Assembly: GCA_025769875.1 (NCBI GenBank) | Contig: JAGFNK010000084.1 | Coordinates: forward strand, 1 to 64,000 | Length of the DNA: 64,000 nucleotides | Origin: Russula earlei | Lineage: Eukaryota > Basidiomycota > Agaricomycetes > Russulales > Russulaceae | Direction of reading: 5' to 3' | Translations under genes and position numbers: made by a program | Notes under the pieces: generated by a model | Databases searched by the model: none | Seen by the model: the letters and a program-made list of their open reading frames with translations, nothing else | What the model was told of the DNA's origin: nothing | In this document: piece after piece, positions 1-11,641 of the stretch | Position numbering within the stretch: the stretch's first letter is position 1 | Layout of the letters: the number at the start of each line of letters is the position of its first letter

Positions 1-386
1 TTAGGGTCCTTAGAGTTGACCCTAGTATTCATATTAAGGCCCTTAGTATTGCCTTATAGTTCATCCTAAGGTTATTAGAGTTCGTCTAATAACATGTTCT
101 ATGCCTATAGTAGCTTTGTTAGTGTCTAATGTTAGGCACTTGAGGTCATCTTAAAGGGTCTTTAGAGAGCCTCCAATACTGTCTTTTATTGCTAGAAGGG
201 TTGCCACTAAGTAGGGCTTGCTGTATGTTGATTGTGCCTAGAATCAATCGTATGACAATGTGTGCATGATATTGTGGACACCTCTACTCACCCCTTTTGG
301 TCATGTGAACAGGGTGGCATCATAGAGGCTGGGTTTCCTCTAATAAGGAAGGGTCCTTCAAGGGCCCTCTCCAGGAAATGGTTCAG
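1..386 (-). repeat. Partial LTR, family LTR-6, cut by the window edge
   Basis: This stretch is the reverse complement of the start of the repeat at 57,136, beginning TGTCCTGAACC on the minus strand near 386 and running off the left edge. A third, shorter piece lies at about 59,470-59,660, also inverted. The shared sequence has the compositional look of an LTR (TG start, repeated TAAGGACC-type words). On the minus strand it follows the gag-like frame at 834-1562, so it may be the 3' LTR of that element. Only similarity between copies supports this; the other LTR end is not visible. Confidence 0.7.
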
Positions 387-391
387 GACAG

Positions 392-451
392 TCCATAGTT
401 TGGGTGTTCTGGCATCTTCCAGACCCCAAACCACTCAGTAACATTACCCCT
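392..451 (-). repeat. Short terminal fragment of LTR family LTR-5
   Basis: About 60 bp match, in reverse, the first bases of the LTR at 11,642 and the corresponding end of the copy at 14,971-15,591 (shared words TTCTGGCATCTTCC and CCCCAAACCACTCAGTAACA). The rest of the LTR is absent. The stretch from here to 834 holds no recognisable gene and is probably non-coding retroelement sequence. Confidence 0.65.
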
Positions 452-833
452 CCTTCAGATTTGTGGTCCCACATACCAACAATTCTAGAATCAAGTGGTG
501 GGGTCAATGCCATCATCATCAAGGGGAGGAGGTGATGCAGTGAGGGTGTATTGGCCTTCTTCTGCTGCCTCATAGGCAGCCAGTACTGAGGCTACCATTG
601 CCTCTGACTCCTCAGTGGCTGCTGAAGGAGACATGATCTATGGGAGTCTATCAGAGTCCCTGGGCAACCTCCTGACTGGAAGTGTGTTGGAGCAAAGAGG
701 GGGTGTGTTAAGACGTTCATGAAGGGTTGTGGACCCTTCTCCTTTTGCTACCTGCAGGAGGTGTGGGTTAGTGGCATCCTCCCCTGTCCAGGTCAGACTT
801 TCTCTTCTTGTTCTGGTGTGCCATCTCCCAACC

Positions 834-1562
834 TCAGTGGAAGGGGCACAATCTAGTGGGTGTATACACACAATGATAAGGAGGCACCAGGCAATGGAAG
901 GCAGTGTCAACTGCCAGCTGGTCATGGCAGTACTGGTGGGGCAGTGGACAGCACTTGTTGAAATGTCCTACCTTGCCACAGTATTTGCATTGGTTTCTCT
1001 TCCTCCTCCCTTCTATCATGTTTAGCTGCTGGGATTCTGGGATGTACTTGGCAGTTGCCACAGACACTTCTCCACTGCTGCTGTAGGAGTGGTAGTAGAT
1101 GGAGCTCTGGGGGGAAGGATTTGGTGATGCTTCTGACCCTACCCCTCCATGAAGGCACATGGTTGACATGGTTTGGAGGATGTCAATCTCCTCCTTGGAG
1201 TACCCTTGCACTGTAGTAGGTGCAGGGTTGGTTGGTGCTGGTTCTGGGGTAGAGGTGTCATACCCCTGGGCGATGTCTGCCAAAGACAGCTGAGGGACAA
1301 AGATGAGAGGAGGGGGATTAGGTTGTCCAGCCCAGTAGTTGGTGAGGAGTTCTTCAGCCCATATGCCTGGAGGGGTTTCTCCCTGGCTGCAGCCTGTTTC
1401 AATGAACTCCCAGCAATGTGAGTGTACTTTGGCTGCTGCCATCCTCTCTTTTGCTTTGGCCCTTGCCCTCTCCATGCCTCTCTTCTTGGCCAAGTACTTG
1501 GCTAATTTGTAGTGCAGTTGTTTTCCTTCTTCTTTGAGTACCTTGTAGTTAGCCTTCAACAT
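834..1562 (-). pseudogene. Gag-like protein with CCHC zinc knuckle
   Basis: An open frame of 242 codons. The N-terminal third is rich in Lys, Arg and Ala and probably helical. The middle is Pro/Ser/Thr-rich. Near residue 190 there is a zinc knuckle of the form CX2CX4HX4C (CKYCGKVGHFNKCC), typical of retroelement Gag nucleocapsid. No protease or reverse transcriptase follows; instead LTR-6 sequence lies downstream on the same strand, so this may be the end of a gag-only element. The upstream side is cut by LTR-3 at 1659, so the capsid part is missing. The frame itself has no stop, but the element is incomplete. Confidence 0.6.
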
Positions 1563-1658
1563 CTCCTCCTGGGGTAGAGGTGGTCCAGGTGGTAGATCTC
1601 TGCCTGCAGCCTAAAGTTGCCCAGGAGGTAGAGGGTCTGTCTCCAGCACCCTTCAAAC

Positions 1659-2116
1659 TGTTATGATCTACCCCTCTTTTGGTTTGTCACTAACCCCAAA
1701 ATCCTTGTTATTGTTTTCTGCCTTTCACCCTTGTTTCCTTGGTTACCATTTCATCTCTTGATGGCAATGGTCTCTTATTGTTTCACCTGTTATGTTTCAT
1801 CTATTGTTTGATCCTCTTTTGCTATTGGTTTACCTTTATCTATTGTTCTGCATATAGTACTGTACAGCCTCATTACATACAGTATTTAAGTGCCTGTAGA
1901 AGCTGGGGAATGCCCCAAGTTTAGCTTTGTCCCATTTCCTGTTGCATCTCTTGCCCTGTATCCTCTCTCAAATCACAGCTTGTTGTGCTGGCCTATACCC
2001 TGCTTGACTTGAGCACACCTCAAGGAACCCTTGTGTTCCTCTTTCTCCTCTGCCTCTCTCTCATCATCCTCTTCTTCTGTGAAGTAACCAGAAGATCAAC
2101 TCTGTCTGCAGATTAG
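1659..2116 (+). repeat. Truncated LTR, family LTR-3
   Basis: Starts TGTTATGATCTACCCC and matches the solo LTR at 13,340-13,940 over about 450 bp, with shared words such as ACTGTACAGCCT and TATTTAAGTGCCTGTAGAAGC (a possible TATA region). Similarity stops near 2110, just before LTR-1 begins at 2117, so LTR-1 has replaced or cut its right end. Confidence 0.75.
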
Positions 2117-2651
2117 TGTTAGGATTCTTGCGTTCTCATCTGCTTACCTATGCTTTGGTGACTCATCTCTGCTTACTCATCTGTGCCTACTTCTGCTTAG
2201 TGATTGCTTAGTGATTTGCTTAGTGGTCGGCTTACTGATTGCTTACTCACTGCTTACTGTTTGATGACAGATACTAGGAAAGAATGACTCACGTGTGAGT
2301 CATTTCTGATACTTCCAAATTGCACTCTACGTTTTTGGATACTACTGGTTGTCAGTTATGTGCACCCCAAGTTTCGTACAAATCAGATCAGCTGCTGTCA
2401 AGATATCATATAAATACTCTGTTGTATCAAGAAGTCAAGCCTTACGCTCAACTTACTCTTTTACAAGAAACCATTAACTTGTCAACGCTCTAAAACAAAC
2501 TATAGTGATCACTCTAAGTGAAAGAGGCCCCTCTCTTCTCTTACATCTATTCTTCCTGAGATAATATCAAAGGGTTTGAAGTCTAGTGCTTGAACTATAT
2601 CAAGCAACTCTTTCACTAAGAGTTGGTAACAAGATCAGTCAGATCTTAACA
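2117..2651 (+). repeat. LTR-1, 5' LTR position of chromovirus element 1
   Basis: A 535-bp repeat with TGTTAGGATTC at the left and GATCTTAACA at the right. It matches, inverted, the LTR at 61,060-61,602. It contains a TATA-like TATAAATA at 2408-2415 and many GCTTACT/GCTTAGTG words between 2150 and 2260. It lies directly upstream of element 1, but the other family member flanks a clearly different pol (61.6-64 kb), so ownership by element 1 is not certain. Confidence 0.75.
2285..2302. promoter_or_regulatory. Paired inverted TGACTCA motifs in LTR-1 U3
   Basis: TGACTCA at 2285-2291 and its inverse TGAGTCA at 2296-2302 are separated by 4 bp, about 105 bp before the TATA-like box. The other LTR-1 copy keeps both motifs at 61,408-61,414 and 61,419-61,425 with a different 4-bp spacer. 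TGACTCA is the consensus of Gcn4/AP-1-type bZIP factors. A role in element transcription is inference. Confidence 0.45.
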
Positions 2652-3176
2652 TAAGTCAAGCGTACTTACTTTTGCACCAAGGAGGAGCAAAATTCAGATC
2701 CCAACTTATGCAGAAGTACAGTAGTCATAGGGAGGAACCTGTGCCGATCAGGAACTCCTCCAAGACTTTATATCCTAGAAAAGAAGGATATAGAACATAG
2801 CCAAATTCATTGCTGAGAACAAGCTTGTCAGTATCACAATTGAAAGCTAGGCAAAACTGGAGTTGGAATCAATCAACACTCCATCCAAGACAGGAAGTAA
2901 TGGAAAACAATACACGAGGTTTTGAGGAAGAACTCAGAACTTCAAAACATTTCTTTGACTGGTGTAGGGGCACAGTGGCATCCTACCACAGAACCAGAAG
3001 GTGGATTTTTCAATGTTCAATTTAACAATGAAGTCTGACCTGCAGAATACATAAATGATCATTGTTATTTCATTGATTGGGACAAGGATGGATTCTACAT
3101 ACTCGAAGACAATTTCATTGCCAATCCAGAAGAATTCGGTTTAGGAACCAAAAAGAAGCCCTATACCAGCAGGTTT

Positions 3177-4956
3177 TTGTTCAGGAGCGAACCAGAACAA
3201 GACATATCCATCACCAGTGTTAGCAAGCCAAAGCAATCAGAATCTCCAGAAGATACTCCAGTGATTGAAAAGAACAAGGAGCCAATAGATGAGCTCACTG
3301 AACGTTTTGCCACAGCCATAGATCTAATGCAAGCAGCAACTGAAATAATGGCTACCACCACCCAAATAGCAACACAGACCACCCATTCAATGTCTGGGAA
3401 TTTGTATGCCACTCATCATGGAATGATGTTGGTGCCCAATATACAGCAAGGAGGAGACCCACCAGATGGGGGAGCACCAGGTGGAGGAGGACCTCCCGGA
3501 GGAGGAGGACCACCCAGAGGAGTACCACCTGGAGGAGGCCCACCCCAAGCACCGGTTGTTGGACCAGCTCAAGGAATCCCCAGAGGAACTGGATCAATGA
3601 GAGGACAACCTCTGGCAATGTTTGCAGGAAATAGGAAGAAGACTATACAGTTCTTGAAAGAATTTGAGCTGTATAGGATCATGAATTCTCAAAGCAGTGT
3701 CATGACAGTGCCATATGAAAGGGTGGCCTGTGTTTTGTCCTTTATAAAAGGAGATAAGGTTGATGGTTGGGTGATTCAACAACTGGAAGCCTTGATAAGA
3801 AGAGTACAAGGGGATCATGCAAACCAATTACCACCAACTCACCTTTGAGAAGATGAAGACCTGTGGATGTTGAAAATGCGCAGTGTGTGTGATTAGATAG
3901 CAGCAGTTGATAAGATCGCAGGCAGATCTATCAGACAATAGTTCAGTTTAGTTGATACAAAACTAATATAAATAATGTACCTATCAGACAATAGCTACAA
4001 CGCGTTATCAGTACAGAGCGATAAGATATCATGGACTAAGTACTCACTTCAGTTTAGTTGATACAAAACTGAAGTGATCTATGTGCTTTGTGGCATTCTC
4101 AAGTACCTCAGACTGCCACTAAGTGCAGTGCAGCTGACTACCATTATGGATCACTAAGTATGTCCGAGGATCAGTGGTAACTAGCTACCAATTGTCCAAA
4201 ATCATCTAATCAATGTCTCTAACACGTGCTGCAGCATATGAGCTGAAGCCGGTAATGCCCAGTCCAGGTGATCCAATGTGTCAATGCATCAGAGTTGTGA
4301 TTGCATCACAATGCACCTGGGGCTCAGGCCAGTGCTGATCTCAACAGTGGAACCTCTTCTCAATGGACTTCCTGAATCAGTGGCATGATACTACCACCAT
4401 AGAAGACACCACAATGAACATCCAACAACTCACTATGAAAGAAGGAGAATTGGATGACTACATTGCGACTTTCAATCAATACCTACTCATGTCTGGATGG
4501 CCTAGAAATACTCAAGGGACAGTCAAATTGTTCAGGGATGGGCTTTGAAGAAACTTACATGCTATGATCCTTTGAAGAAGGCCTCTACCTGCAGCAGGCA
4601 ATCTAGATGCATGGCAAACCATAGCAAGGGAAGAAGCGGCAGCCCTGAATGAGATGAAGAATGCCTTAGGAGCATCTGGGAACCTAAGTTCCAGGGCACA
4701 AAGGCTTCAGAATTGGAAGGAGAAGAAGGCCAAGAAAGATCCTAATGCCATGGATGTGGATGTAGTCAGGACCACTTCAAGGCTCAGTGAAGAGGAGAGA
4801 AAGAAACTACAAGCAGAAGGGAAATGCTTTATATGCAAGAAGGTTGGGCACATGAGCCAACAATGCCCTCAGAGGAAAAAGAAGGATGATCCTAAACAAA
4901 AAGGGAAGGATGTCAAGGCTCAAACTACCAAAGCAGAAGAAGATGAACCTGCATAG
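3177..4956 (+). pseudogene. Gag of element 1, interrupted by a solo LTR
   Basis: The first part (3177-3848) begins with an acidic and helical segment followed by a Pro/Gly-rich stretch of repeated GGGGPP type (about residues 95-135), then the start of the capsid region. A TGA at 3846-3848 precedes the LTR-2 insertion. The second part (4352-4956) continues the capsid region and ends in a zinc knuckle, CFICKKVGHMSQQC (CX2CX4HX4C). A further TGA lies at 4546-4548. The reading frame on both sides agrees after removal of the 484-bp insertion. Gag would form the virus-like particle; this copy cannot make a full protein. Confidence 0.8.
3868..4346 (+). repeat. Solo LTR-2 inside gag, target duplication GTGGA
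   Basis: A 479-bp repeat with ends TGTTGA and TCAACA, flanked by GTGGA at 3863-3867 and 4347-4351. A second copy (10,377-10,856) has its own duplication AGATG. The perfect 5-bp duplications and the lack of internal coding sequence show that both are solo LTRs left by recombination after retrotransposition. Its direction of transcription was not determined. Confidence 0.9.
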
Positions 4957-5085
4957 AACTCTAAAGAAGAGGAACAACCCCCTGCTTATGACATCAACAG
5001 TATCCAGTATCATTACAGCTATTAAAGGAATGAAGACAGAAGAAAAGGATGCCTTTTTGGACAAAATAATGGCTGATGAGGATTT

Positions 5086-5532
5086 TTGATAAGCCAAAGG
5101 TCAATGGTCAGACTTAGGGCAGCAGTGACTTGCACCGTGTACATTAGGAGAATTGCAACTATGAACATCCCCTTTTCATTTCACATGGTGCAAGGAGTGG
5201 CCATGGAAAAGGCTCTACTAGACAGTGGAGCAACAGAAAACTTTCTGGATGAAGAAACTTGGAAAAGACTAGGAATAGGAAGACAAGCCCTTCGAGAACC
5301 AATGATTGTCTGGAATATCAATGGGACTGAAAACAAGAAGGGGGAACTAAAACATTTTTTTTGGCTTAGGGTCCATTATAACAAAAGGAACAAGCTACAG
5401 AAGTTTTATATCACATCCCTGGGAGGAGACCAAGTCATACTAGGGTACCCCTTTCTTTGGGAGTTTGAACCAACTATGAATTGGAAAAGGGGAGAACTTA
5501 AGGAAGGTTCTTTGCACCTGGAAAGTGCATGA
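5086..5532 (+). pseudogene. Aspartic protease region of element 1
   Basis: Carries the retropepsin active-site triplet in the context LLDSGATENFLDE at about residues 45-57, and a second conserved glycine-rich strand, DQVILGYPFLWEFEP, near the C terminus. It would cut the Gag-Pol polyprotein. It is joined in frame to reverse transcriptase, separated by a TGA just before 5533 where the family would have coding sequence. The upstream link to Gag also has stops. Confidence 0.8.
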
Positions 5533-5565
5533 CTCAAGTACCTTGATCTCTATATCAAATTAAAA

Positions 5566-7215
5566 GTGGTCAAGAAATGTGGAAAGCCCAAAGAGGATCA
5601 AGCCCTATATATACAAAAAACTTTCTTGGCTCAAGAATGGGCTAGAGACCAAAATCTGAAGGTCCAAAAAATAACAGAACAAGATTTGCCTGAAGAGTAC
5701 TGGCGACATGCAAAAGTTTTTTCTAAAGAGGCTTCTACACACTTTCCTCCCAGTAGAGAAGAAGATATGAAGATAAACCTATTTCCTGACACTCCTAGAT
5801 CTTTGGATTGCAAGATTTATCCTCTGTCTCAAGAAGAAAAGGAATACTTAAGGAAATATCTCGAAGAAGAACTGGAGAAAGGATACATCAAACCTGGAGC
5901 CTCCAATTATGTGTCACCATTATTCTTTATTGGCAAAAAGGATAGTAAAGAAAAGAGGCTGATCATTGACCATCAGAAGTTAAACCAATGGACAATGACA
6001 CCTTAGAAAGTATTCAAAGAATCATGGAACGAGTCCAGAATAATGGACTATTTTCAAAGTTCGACATAGTTCAAGGATATAACAATATGAGAATTACAGA
6101 AGAAGACCAATCAAAAGTGGCCTTCAAGACACCTATGGGAACTTATACATATCCCAAGAGTAATGCAATTTGGGCTAAGAAATGCTCTGGCGTATTTCTC
6201 GTGTTCTATGAGAAGAGATTTTCAACCATTGCTTCAAAAATACCCAGAATACATTGCTAATTATCTGGATGATTGGATCATTATGACCCCTAAAGGGACT
6301 CACACTCTACATTGTCAAATTGTGCATGAATTCTTGGACTTGATGGAACAAAACTTGTACTTTCTAAAGGTATCCAAGTGCGAATTTGAGAAAGAAAGAA
6401 TAGAAGTCTTAGGATGGATAGCTGAAGAAGGAAGAATATGGATAGACCCTTCCAAGATCAAAGGGTTAAGCAAATGGCCTAGGTAATGCAAGGACAAAAT
6501 GGACATACAAGTGACCCTGGGCATGATAGGATATCATTGACCATTCATACCAAATTTTTCAACCATAGCCTTACCTATAACACAATTACTCAAGAAAGGA
6601 GTCCCTTTTCATTGGGCAGAAGAATGTCAAGAAGCTCTAGACAAGTTAATCAAGGCAATTACAAGTGACCCAATACTTTGGCAACCAAACTTTGAGAGAC
6701 AGTTCTTTCTAGATGTCAATGCTTCATCCTATGCTCTGGGGGCTATTCTCTATCAGTATAATGAAGATCAAATAAGAAGAGAAGTAGGATATTATTTGAG
6801 AACCTTGAACTCAGCAGAACAAAATTATGCAGTATGGGATAGGGAGTTCCTAGCATTAATCGCTGCTCTTAAAAACTGGAGACATCTCTTGCTCAGTTCA
6901 TCTCACAAAGTGGTGGTTTTCACAGATCACAAGAACTTGATGTATTATCAAGAACCTCAGAAGCTAAGGGATTGAGTGGCAAGATACCTCCCCATAGTGG
7001 CGCAATACAATCTGGAAATGCAACATCAACCAGGAAAAAGGAATAGAGCAGATGGGCTATCACGAAGACCAGACTACAAGTTGGACATTCCAGAAAAGGA
7101 GAAAATCACTGCCCTACCAGACGATTTGTTTGTTCAAGTTCTAGAAGTCACTGCCATGGAGGAAAGAATTAAGCTTGATCAAAGGAAGGAAGAAGGAACA
7201 AGACTTCTGAAATGA
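5566..7215 (+). pseudogene. Reverse transcriptase and RNase H of element 1
   Basis: The first block (5566-6006) holds the fingers region with GYIKPGASNYVSPLFFIGKKD. The next (5988-6260) reads in another frame (FSKFDIVQGYNNMRI). The palm resumes at about 6163 with the catalytic YLDD motif near 6262 (family usual: YMDD or YLDD). RNase H follows to about 7070, with VVVFTDHKNLMYY and a tail ending in a NRADGLSRRPDY block. Frameshifts near 6006 and 6165, and TGA codons such as the one before 6976, make it inactive. The TGA before 6976 sits where relatives have Arg. Confidence 0.85.
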
Positions 7216-8640
7216 TGGAAGGACAATTACAAACTCAAAATAGTCAATGAACAATGGAGGAAAGATACAGCCTTAGTAGTGACAGGAGGCATGGAAGCAT
7301 ACCAAGCAATCCTTTGAGAATATCATGATGGACCGGCAGCAGGACATCTGGGGTCATGCAAAACCTATACTGGGATAAGAAGAGATTATTGGTGGCCCAA
7401 TCAAAGACAAGTGATTCAAAATTACGTCAAGGGATGTGCAACATGTCAATTGAACAAAACTATCATGAGGTGCAATGAACCACCAATATATCCAATAACA
7501 CTTGAGACGGAAGCAACTCCTTTCCAAACTATAGCCATGGACTTTATCACCAAGTTACCGCTATCCAAAGGATATGATTCTATACTTACTATAACTGACC
7601 ATGACTGCACCAAGGCAGTCATACTTCTCCCTTTTAAAGAAACTATGGGGACGGAAGATCTAGCCAAGATCTATCATGAAAGGGTTTTTCCATTTGTGGG
7701 TTTACCAAACAAAATCATTTAAGACAGAGATACCTGCTTTATGGCAAAGCTTGCCCAAGAAATTTGTCAACAGCTCAAAATAGAAAGAAACATGAGCATG
7801 GCATATCACCCTCAAACTGATGGGCAATCAGAAAGAACCAATCAAACAGTGGAAACCATATTGTGGATATATTGCAATTTCCAACAAAACAATTGGGCGG
7901 ACTTGTTACCAATAACTCAGTATATCATAAACTCACATGCCTCTGGTGCTACACAACAAACACCATACGAGTTGTGGATGGGATTTCTCCCAAAAAGCTA
8001 TCAACCAACTACAGTAGGAAACTTCCCAAAGTTAGAAGAAAGAAAGGAATCACTACAAAAGGCAAGACGGGATGCCCAAAAGGCTATCCTATTATGGCAT
8101 AGGTTGTTGAAGAAGAAGATAAGTTTTAAACCTTATAAGGAAGGGGATAAAGTATGGTTAGAGGGGAAGAACATCAAAACATTTCAACCAATGGCCAAGC
8201 TAGCCTCAAAAAGACTAGGACCATTCATAATCAAAGAAGTGATAAGCCCAGTGGCATACAAATTGCAATTACCAAGCAGATGGAAGATTCACGACATATT
8301 CCATGCTAACCTCTTACATCCATATCAGGAGATGGAAGAGTATCGCGCAAATTATGAAGAACCACCACCAGATGTCATAAATGATGAAGAGGAGTGGGAA
8401 CTTGAAAATGTTTTGGGGTCAAGGCGTGTTGGGAAGAAGAAACAGCTGCAGTATTATGTCCATTGGAAAGGATACTCCTCTGCTCACAACTCTTGGGAGC
8501 CAGCCACGAATCTACATGCCCCCAACCTCATGAAAGACTTTCACAAGAAAACTCCTATGGCCATCAGAGCTATAAAAACTCACATGGAAAGCAATACTGA
8601 CTTGAGTAGACCTTCATCCCCCATTGAAGAACTCTGTTGA
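7216..8640 (+). pseudogene. Integrase and chromodomain of element 1
   Basis: Contains the HHCC zinc-binding region (WWPNQRQVIQNYVKGCATCQ), the first catalytic Asp in TIAMDFITKLP, and a second Asp in DRDT just after a TAA stop at about 7720. The Glu in HPQTDGQSERTNQ completes the DDE triad. From 7741 to the end it is open for 299 codons. The last ~60 residues form a chromodomain (YYVHWKGYSSAHNSWEPA), which in chromoviruses targets integration to marked chromatin. TGA codons at 7213-7215 and near 7317 replace conserved positions. Confidence 0.88.
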
Positions 8641-9206
8641 TGACTTAGTCATACTCATATTGACCAATTACTCCCTGTTTATCTTGACCTCATTGGCAAC
8701 AGAATGATTATGTCTACAGATGAATGAGCATCACCTTCCTACCATGTCTGAACACCTTCCCCATCTCTCCCTGACCTCAAGTACCTTGAGGCAGTCATCC
8801 CCCCTGGGCCTACAACAGAAGAATCAACTAGTCCAGTTCCCATCATGCCTAACTCCCCTACAAGTACCTATGTGGACCCTGACATCCCTGGCGAAGGGTG
8901 GGAATGTTATGACCCCAGTCAACACCCTGTCCACATCATCATCCCCAAATGACTGGCATGAACTCACACCAGCCAAGTATATTTGATGGGACGTGGGTGG
9001 AAACCTGGGCTCAGAAGAACCATTCATCTGGGGTTGCCAGGGGAAGGACAAGTTGGTCTTTGGAGAACCCCCTATACTGTATGCGCAACCTAACTACAAC
9101 CTCTACCCAGAGTTCCTTCCAGAGGGTGAAGAAGAATACCCTGATGTTCTTACAGCCGACATCCCAGATTTCACTCTCCACATGTTCAAACTCCCTCCTT
9201 ACCTCT
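8641..9206 (+). pseudogene. Gag-like leader of an unrelated retroelement
   Basis: Two overlapping open stretches (8720-8986 and 8993-9206, the second running on into LTR-4) encode Pro/Ser-rich sequence and then SEEPFIWGCQGKDKL followed by an acidic segment. The layout resembles the sequence after the LTR at 57,136, which has NDEPMLLGTMGCGEP in a similar place. I read both as N-terminal Gag-like sequence of gag-type elements. This is weak similarity judged by eye. Confidence 0.35.
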
Positions 9207-10034
9207 TGTCAAGACATGTACTGCTGATCATGAAGGACTCAGGAGCAGGAGGGCAAGGGTCAGAACAGATGGTATGCAGTGTAAACAGCATTGAACAGGA
9301 GGATGAGCCAAACAAACTAGAAGATACCAGATGGGGACTGGTATGTGTTGCAGAAGGCAGAGGTGAAGTGTGGAGGCCAGTGCAGCGAGGGGCTTTAAAC
9401 AAGGTGGTCATTGAAGAGTACCTTGAAGACAAGGGAAGGCTTTAGACTGAGTAGTTGCAGGGGAGTACCCAGGAAGATGAGAGTATCACAAATGGACAGT
9501 CTGACTACTGCCATGCTACATTGGGGCTTATATACAGTGTACAGGGTCAATTACAAAGAACTGGAACTATTCTAGACTCTTTGGTACCATCCAATAGGAC
9601 TACAGAGGCATAAACTTGTTTGTGTCAAGTTTCAGGCTTACTGAGCATATTACTGATCATTGTGGAGCAATGACATCATTATGATGTCACTGTGGAGCGC
9701 TTAGTGAGCCTATGAGGTCAGTGTGGAGTTGCTCAATCAGCCATGATGTCATTGGAGCCTTGATGACATCAGATGAGTCATGCAACAGTTTCTAGGAGTT
9801 TGTGCCACTGTTTTGGGTTCTTGGTGCTGGGTGGCCATGTGGCTGCCACGCGATGATTACCTGATTAGGAAACAGGTGCCTGGTCATGCTATAGTGCCTT
9901 TGCAATAGTGATATCTTGCACTGCAGGAGGGGTAGTCCAAGAAACAGAAGTGAGTTGGCAATGCAAAGTGAGAGAGGTCTCTCTTGAGTGAAATAGGACA
10001 ATATATGGCCAGGACCTGGCCTTGGTTCATAACA
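9207..10034 (+). repeat. LTR-4 copy, 828 bp
   Basis: Begins TGTCAAGACA and ends TCATAACA. It matches the copy at 12,725-14,147, apart from the 601-bp insertion in the latter. No target duplication is seen here (left CCTCT, right TTCAT), so it is either the end LTR of a larger, otherwise lost element or a recombinant. Confidence 0.8.
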
Positions 10035-10376
10035 TTCATCCCCTCTTTATAGACTTGTTGCTCCTGCAATGGTAGGGACTTGTCTCTTTGGTAGGTGGAG
10101 TAGTTTGCATATGAAGAGTTGAAGTCTGTTCGGTTGTGGGGAATTCTCTTGTGTTCTATGGATTGTTTTGGGGATAGCTGTGGTCAATTGGGTGCATGTG
10201 ATTGCAGGGGTTCTCTGAAAAGTTCTTTGGTAACAAGGATAAAGATAGTCATCGATGGAGGTCATGATGAGAGTTGTTGGTTTAGGGGTGGTTCCTGGTG
10301 GGAACCATTTTAAGTGCCTTCGGATATTTCCAATGGAAGTCTTTGACAAGTAATTGCACTCTTGATAGGTTAGATG

Positions 10377-10856
10377 TGTTGAAGCAGATGGGCGCAGGTT
10401 ATGATAAGAGCGATAAGATCCTTAAGATCTATCACAAGATATTTCAGTATTGTGTAAGACAAGACTATAATTCAGTAATACCTATCAAAAGATATCTACA
10501 ATGCGTGATTAGATGCGATAGATAAGATAGGAAACAGTAAGTACTCACTTCAGTATTGTGTAAGACAAGACTGAAGTGATCTATCAAAATACGACCCTCT
10601 TAAGTACTCCAGAGTGTCTCTAAGTACACTGCAGGTAGCTACCATCAATAAGAAACAAAGATCATACAAGGATCAGTCGTTAGTGGCTACCGATTGTCAT
10701 CAATCAACTTATCATTGTAAGTAATGCAGATCTCAGCATATGAGCTGAGCCGAGATGCCCGGTCCATGTAACCGACGCGTCAACGCGTCTGAGCTGTGAT
10801 TACATCACAACGTCCCAGGGTAGTGGTAACACACCAAATCAATGATAATCTCAACA
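10377..10856 (+). repeat. Solo LTR-2 in the chromodomain of element 2, duplication AGATG
   Basis: A 480-bp copy, ends TGTTGA and TCAACA, with AGATG at 10,372-10,376 and 10,857-10,861. Reading across without the insertion gives a continuous chromodomain C terminus in one frame, which confirms the insertion site. Confidence 0.9.
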
Positions 10857-11641
10857 AGATGCTGGTTCCCAAGTATTCTCTGCAGCAGTGTACCCTTTCC
10901 ATTTAACTAGGTATTATATCCCTTTGTGGTTTGGGGAGAGTTGAGAGTTTAAGATCTGTTCTACTTCATATTGTTCTTCTCCTTCGACTAGTACCAGTGG
11001 CGGGTTTGAGAAGTTAGGACTGTGGGCAATGGTTTCTTTGTGAGGTTTAATCAGGGAGTGGTAAAAAACTGGGTGTATCTTCCAGGACTTTGGTAGCTTG
11101 AGGTGAACATTTACTGGATAGGCAGTGATGACTTTGAATGGTCCATAGTGTCAAGGGGCTAGTTTTGCTTTTGGGTGAGTGGTTCATAGATTCGTGGCTT
11201 CCAACCATACTTGATCCCTTTCTTTAAAACAAAATGTGGAGGATTGAGGTCCTGATTGCTTCATGATTTCAGTTGCTCGGTTCAGGGAGGCAGCTACTTC
11301 TTCTCTGAGCTGGTTTAGTCTCATTAGTCTTTCTTGGATTGAAGGGAACTTTGATGTAAAGGCAAGGGGTGGAGCAAATGTTGGGTTAAAGCCATACCAG
11401 ACCCCAAAAGGGGGTTTGTTAGTCACACTGTGTTGTCTGGCATTATGTGCAAACTCCATAAAGGGAATTAGTTCTGCCCAATTGTCCACTTGGTGGTTGC
11501 AAAATATTCATAGGTATTGTTCTAGTTCTTGGTTAACTTGTTCTGTTTCTCCATCTGTCAGTGGGTGATATGCCGTGCTCAATGATACCTTGACATTTAA
11601 TTTCTTCCATAGTTCTTGAGTAACCTTTGCTGCAAATTGAG

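Larger units (their letters stand above)
2652..8640 (+). mobile_element. Chromovirus element 1 (Ty3/Gypsy), decayed, gag to chromodomain
   Basis: Domain order is Gag (CCHC), protease, reverse transcriptase, RNase H, integrase, chromodomain, the order of chromodomain Gypsy elements. Nearly all coding pieces fall in one frame once the 484 bp of the LTR-2 insertion plus its target duplication are discounted, so the ancestor probably had one fused gag-pol frame. Stops are mostly TGA, with a TAA in the integrase core and a local frameshift in reverse transcriptase. No matching 3' LTR was found; sequence after 8640 belongs to other retroelement remains. The region 2652-3170 shows no clear domain and is probably leader. 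Confidence 0.85.

Noticed and set aside
1..60. TTAGGG at the very start as a telomere
   Set aside because: It occurs once only, inside a repeat also present at 57.4 and 59.6 kb. There is no tandem TTAGGG array.
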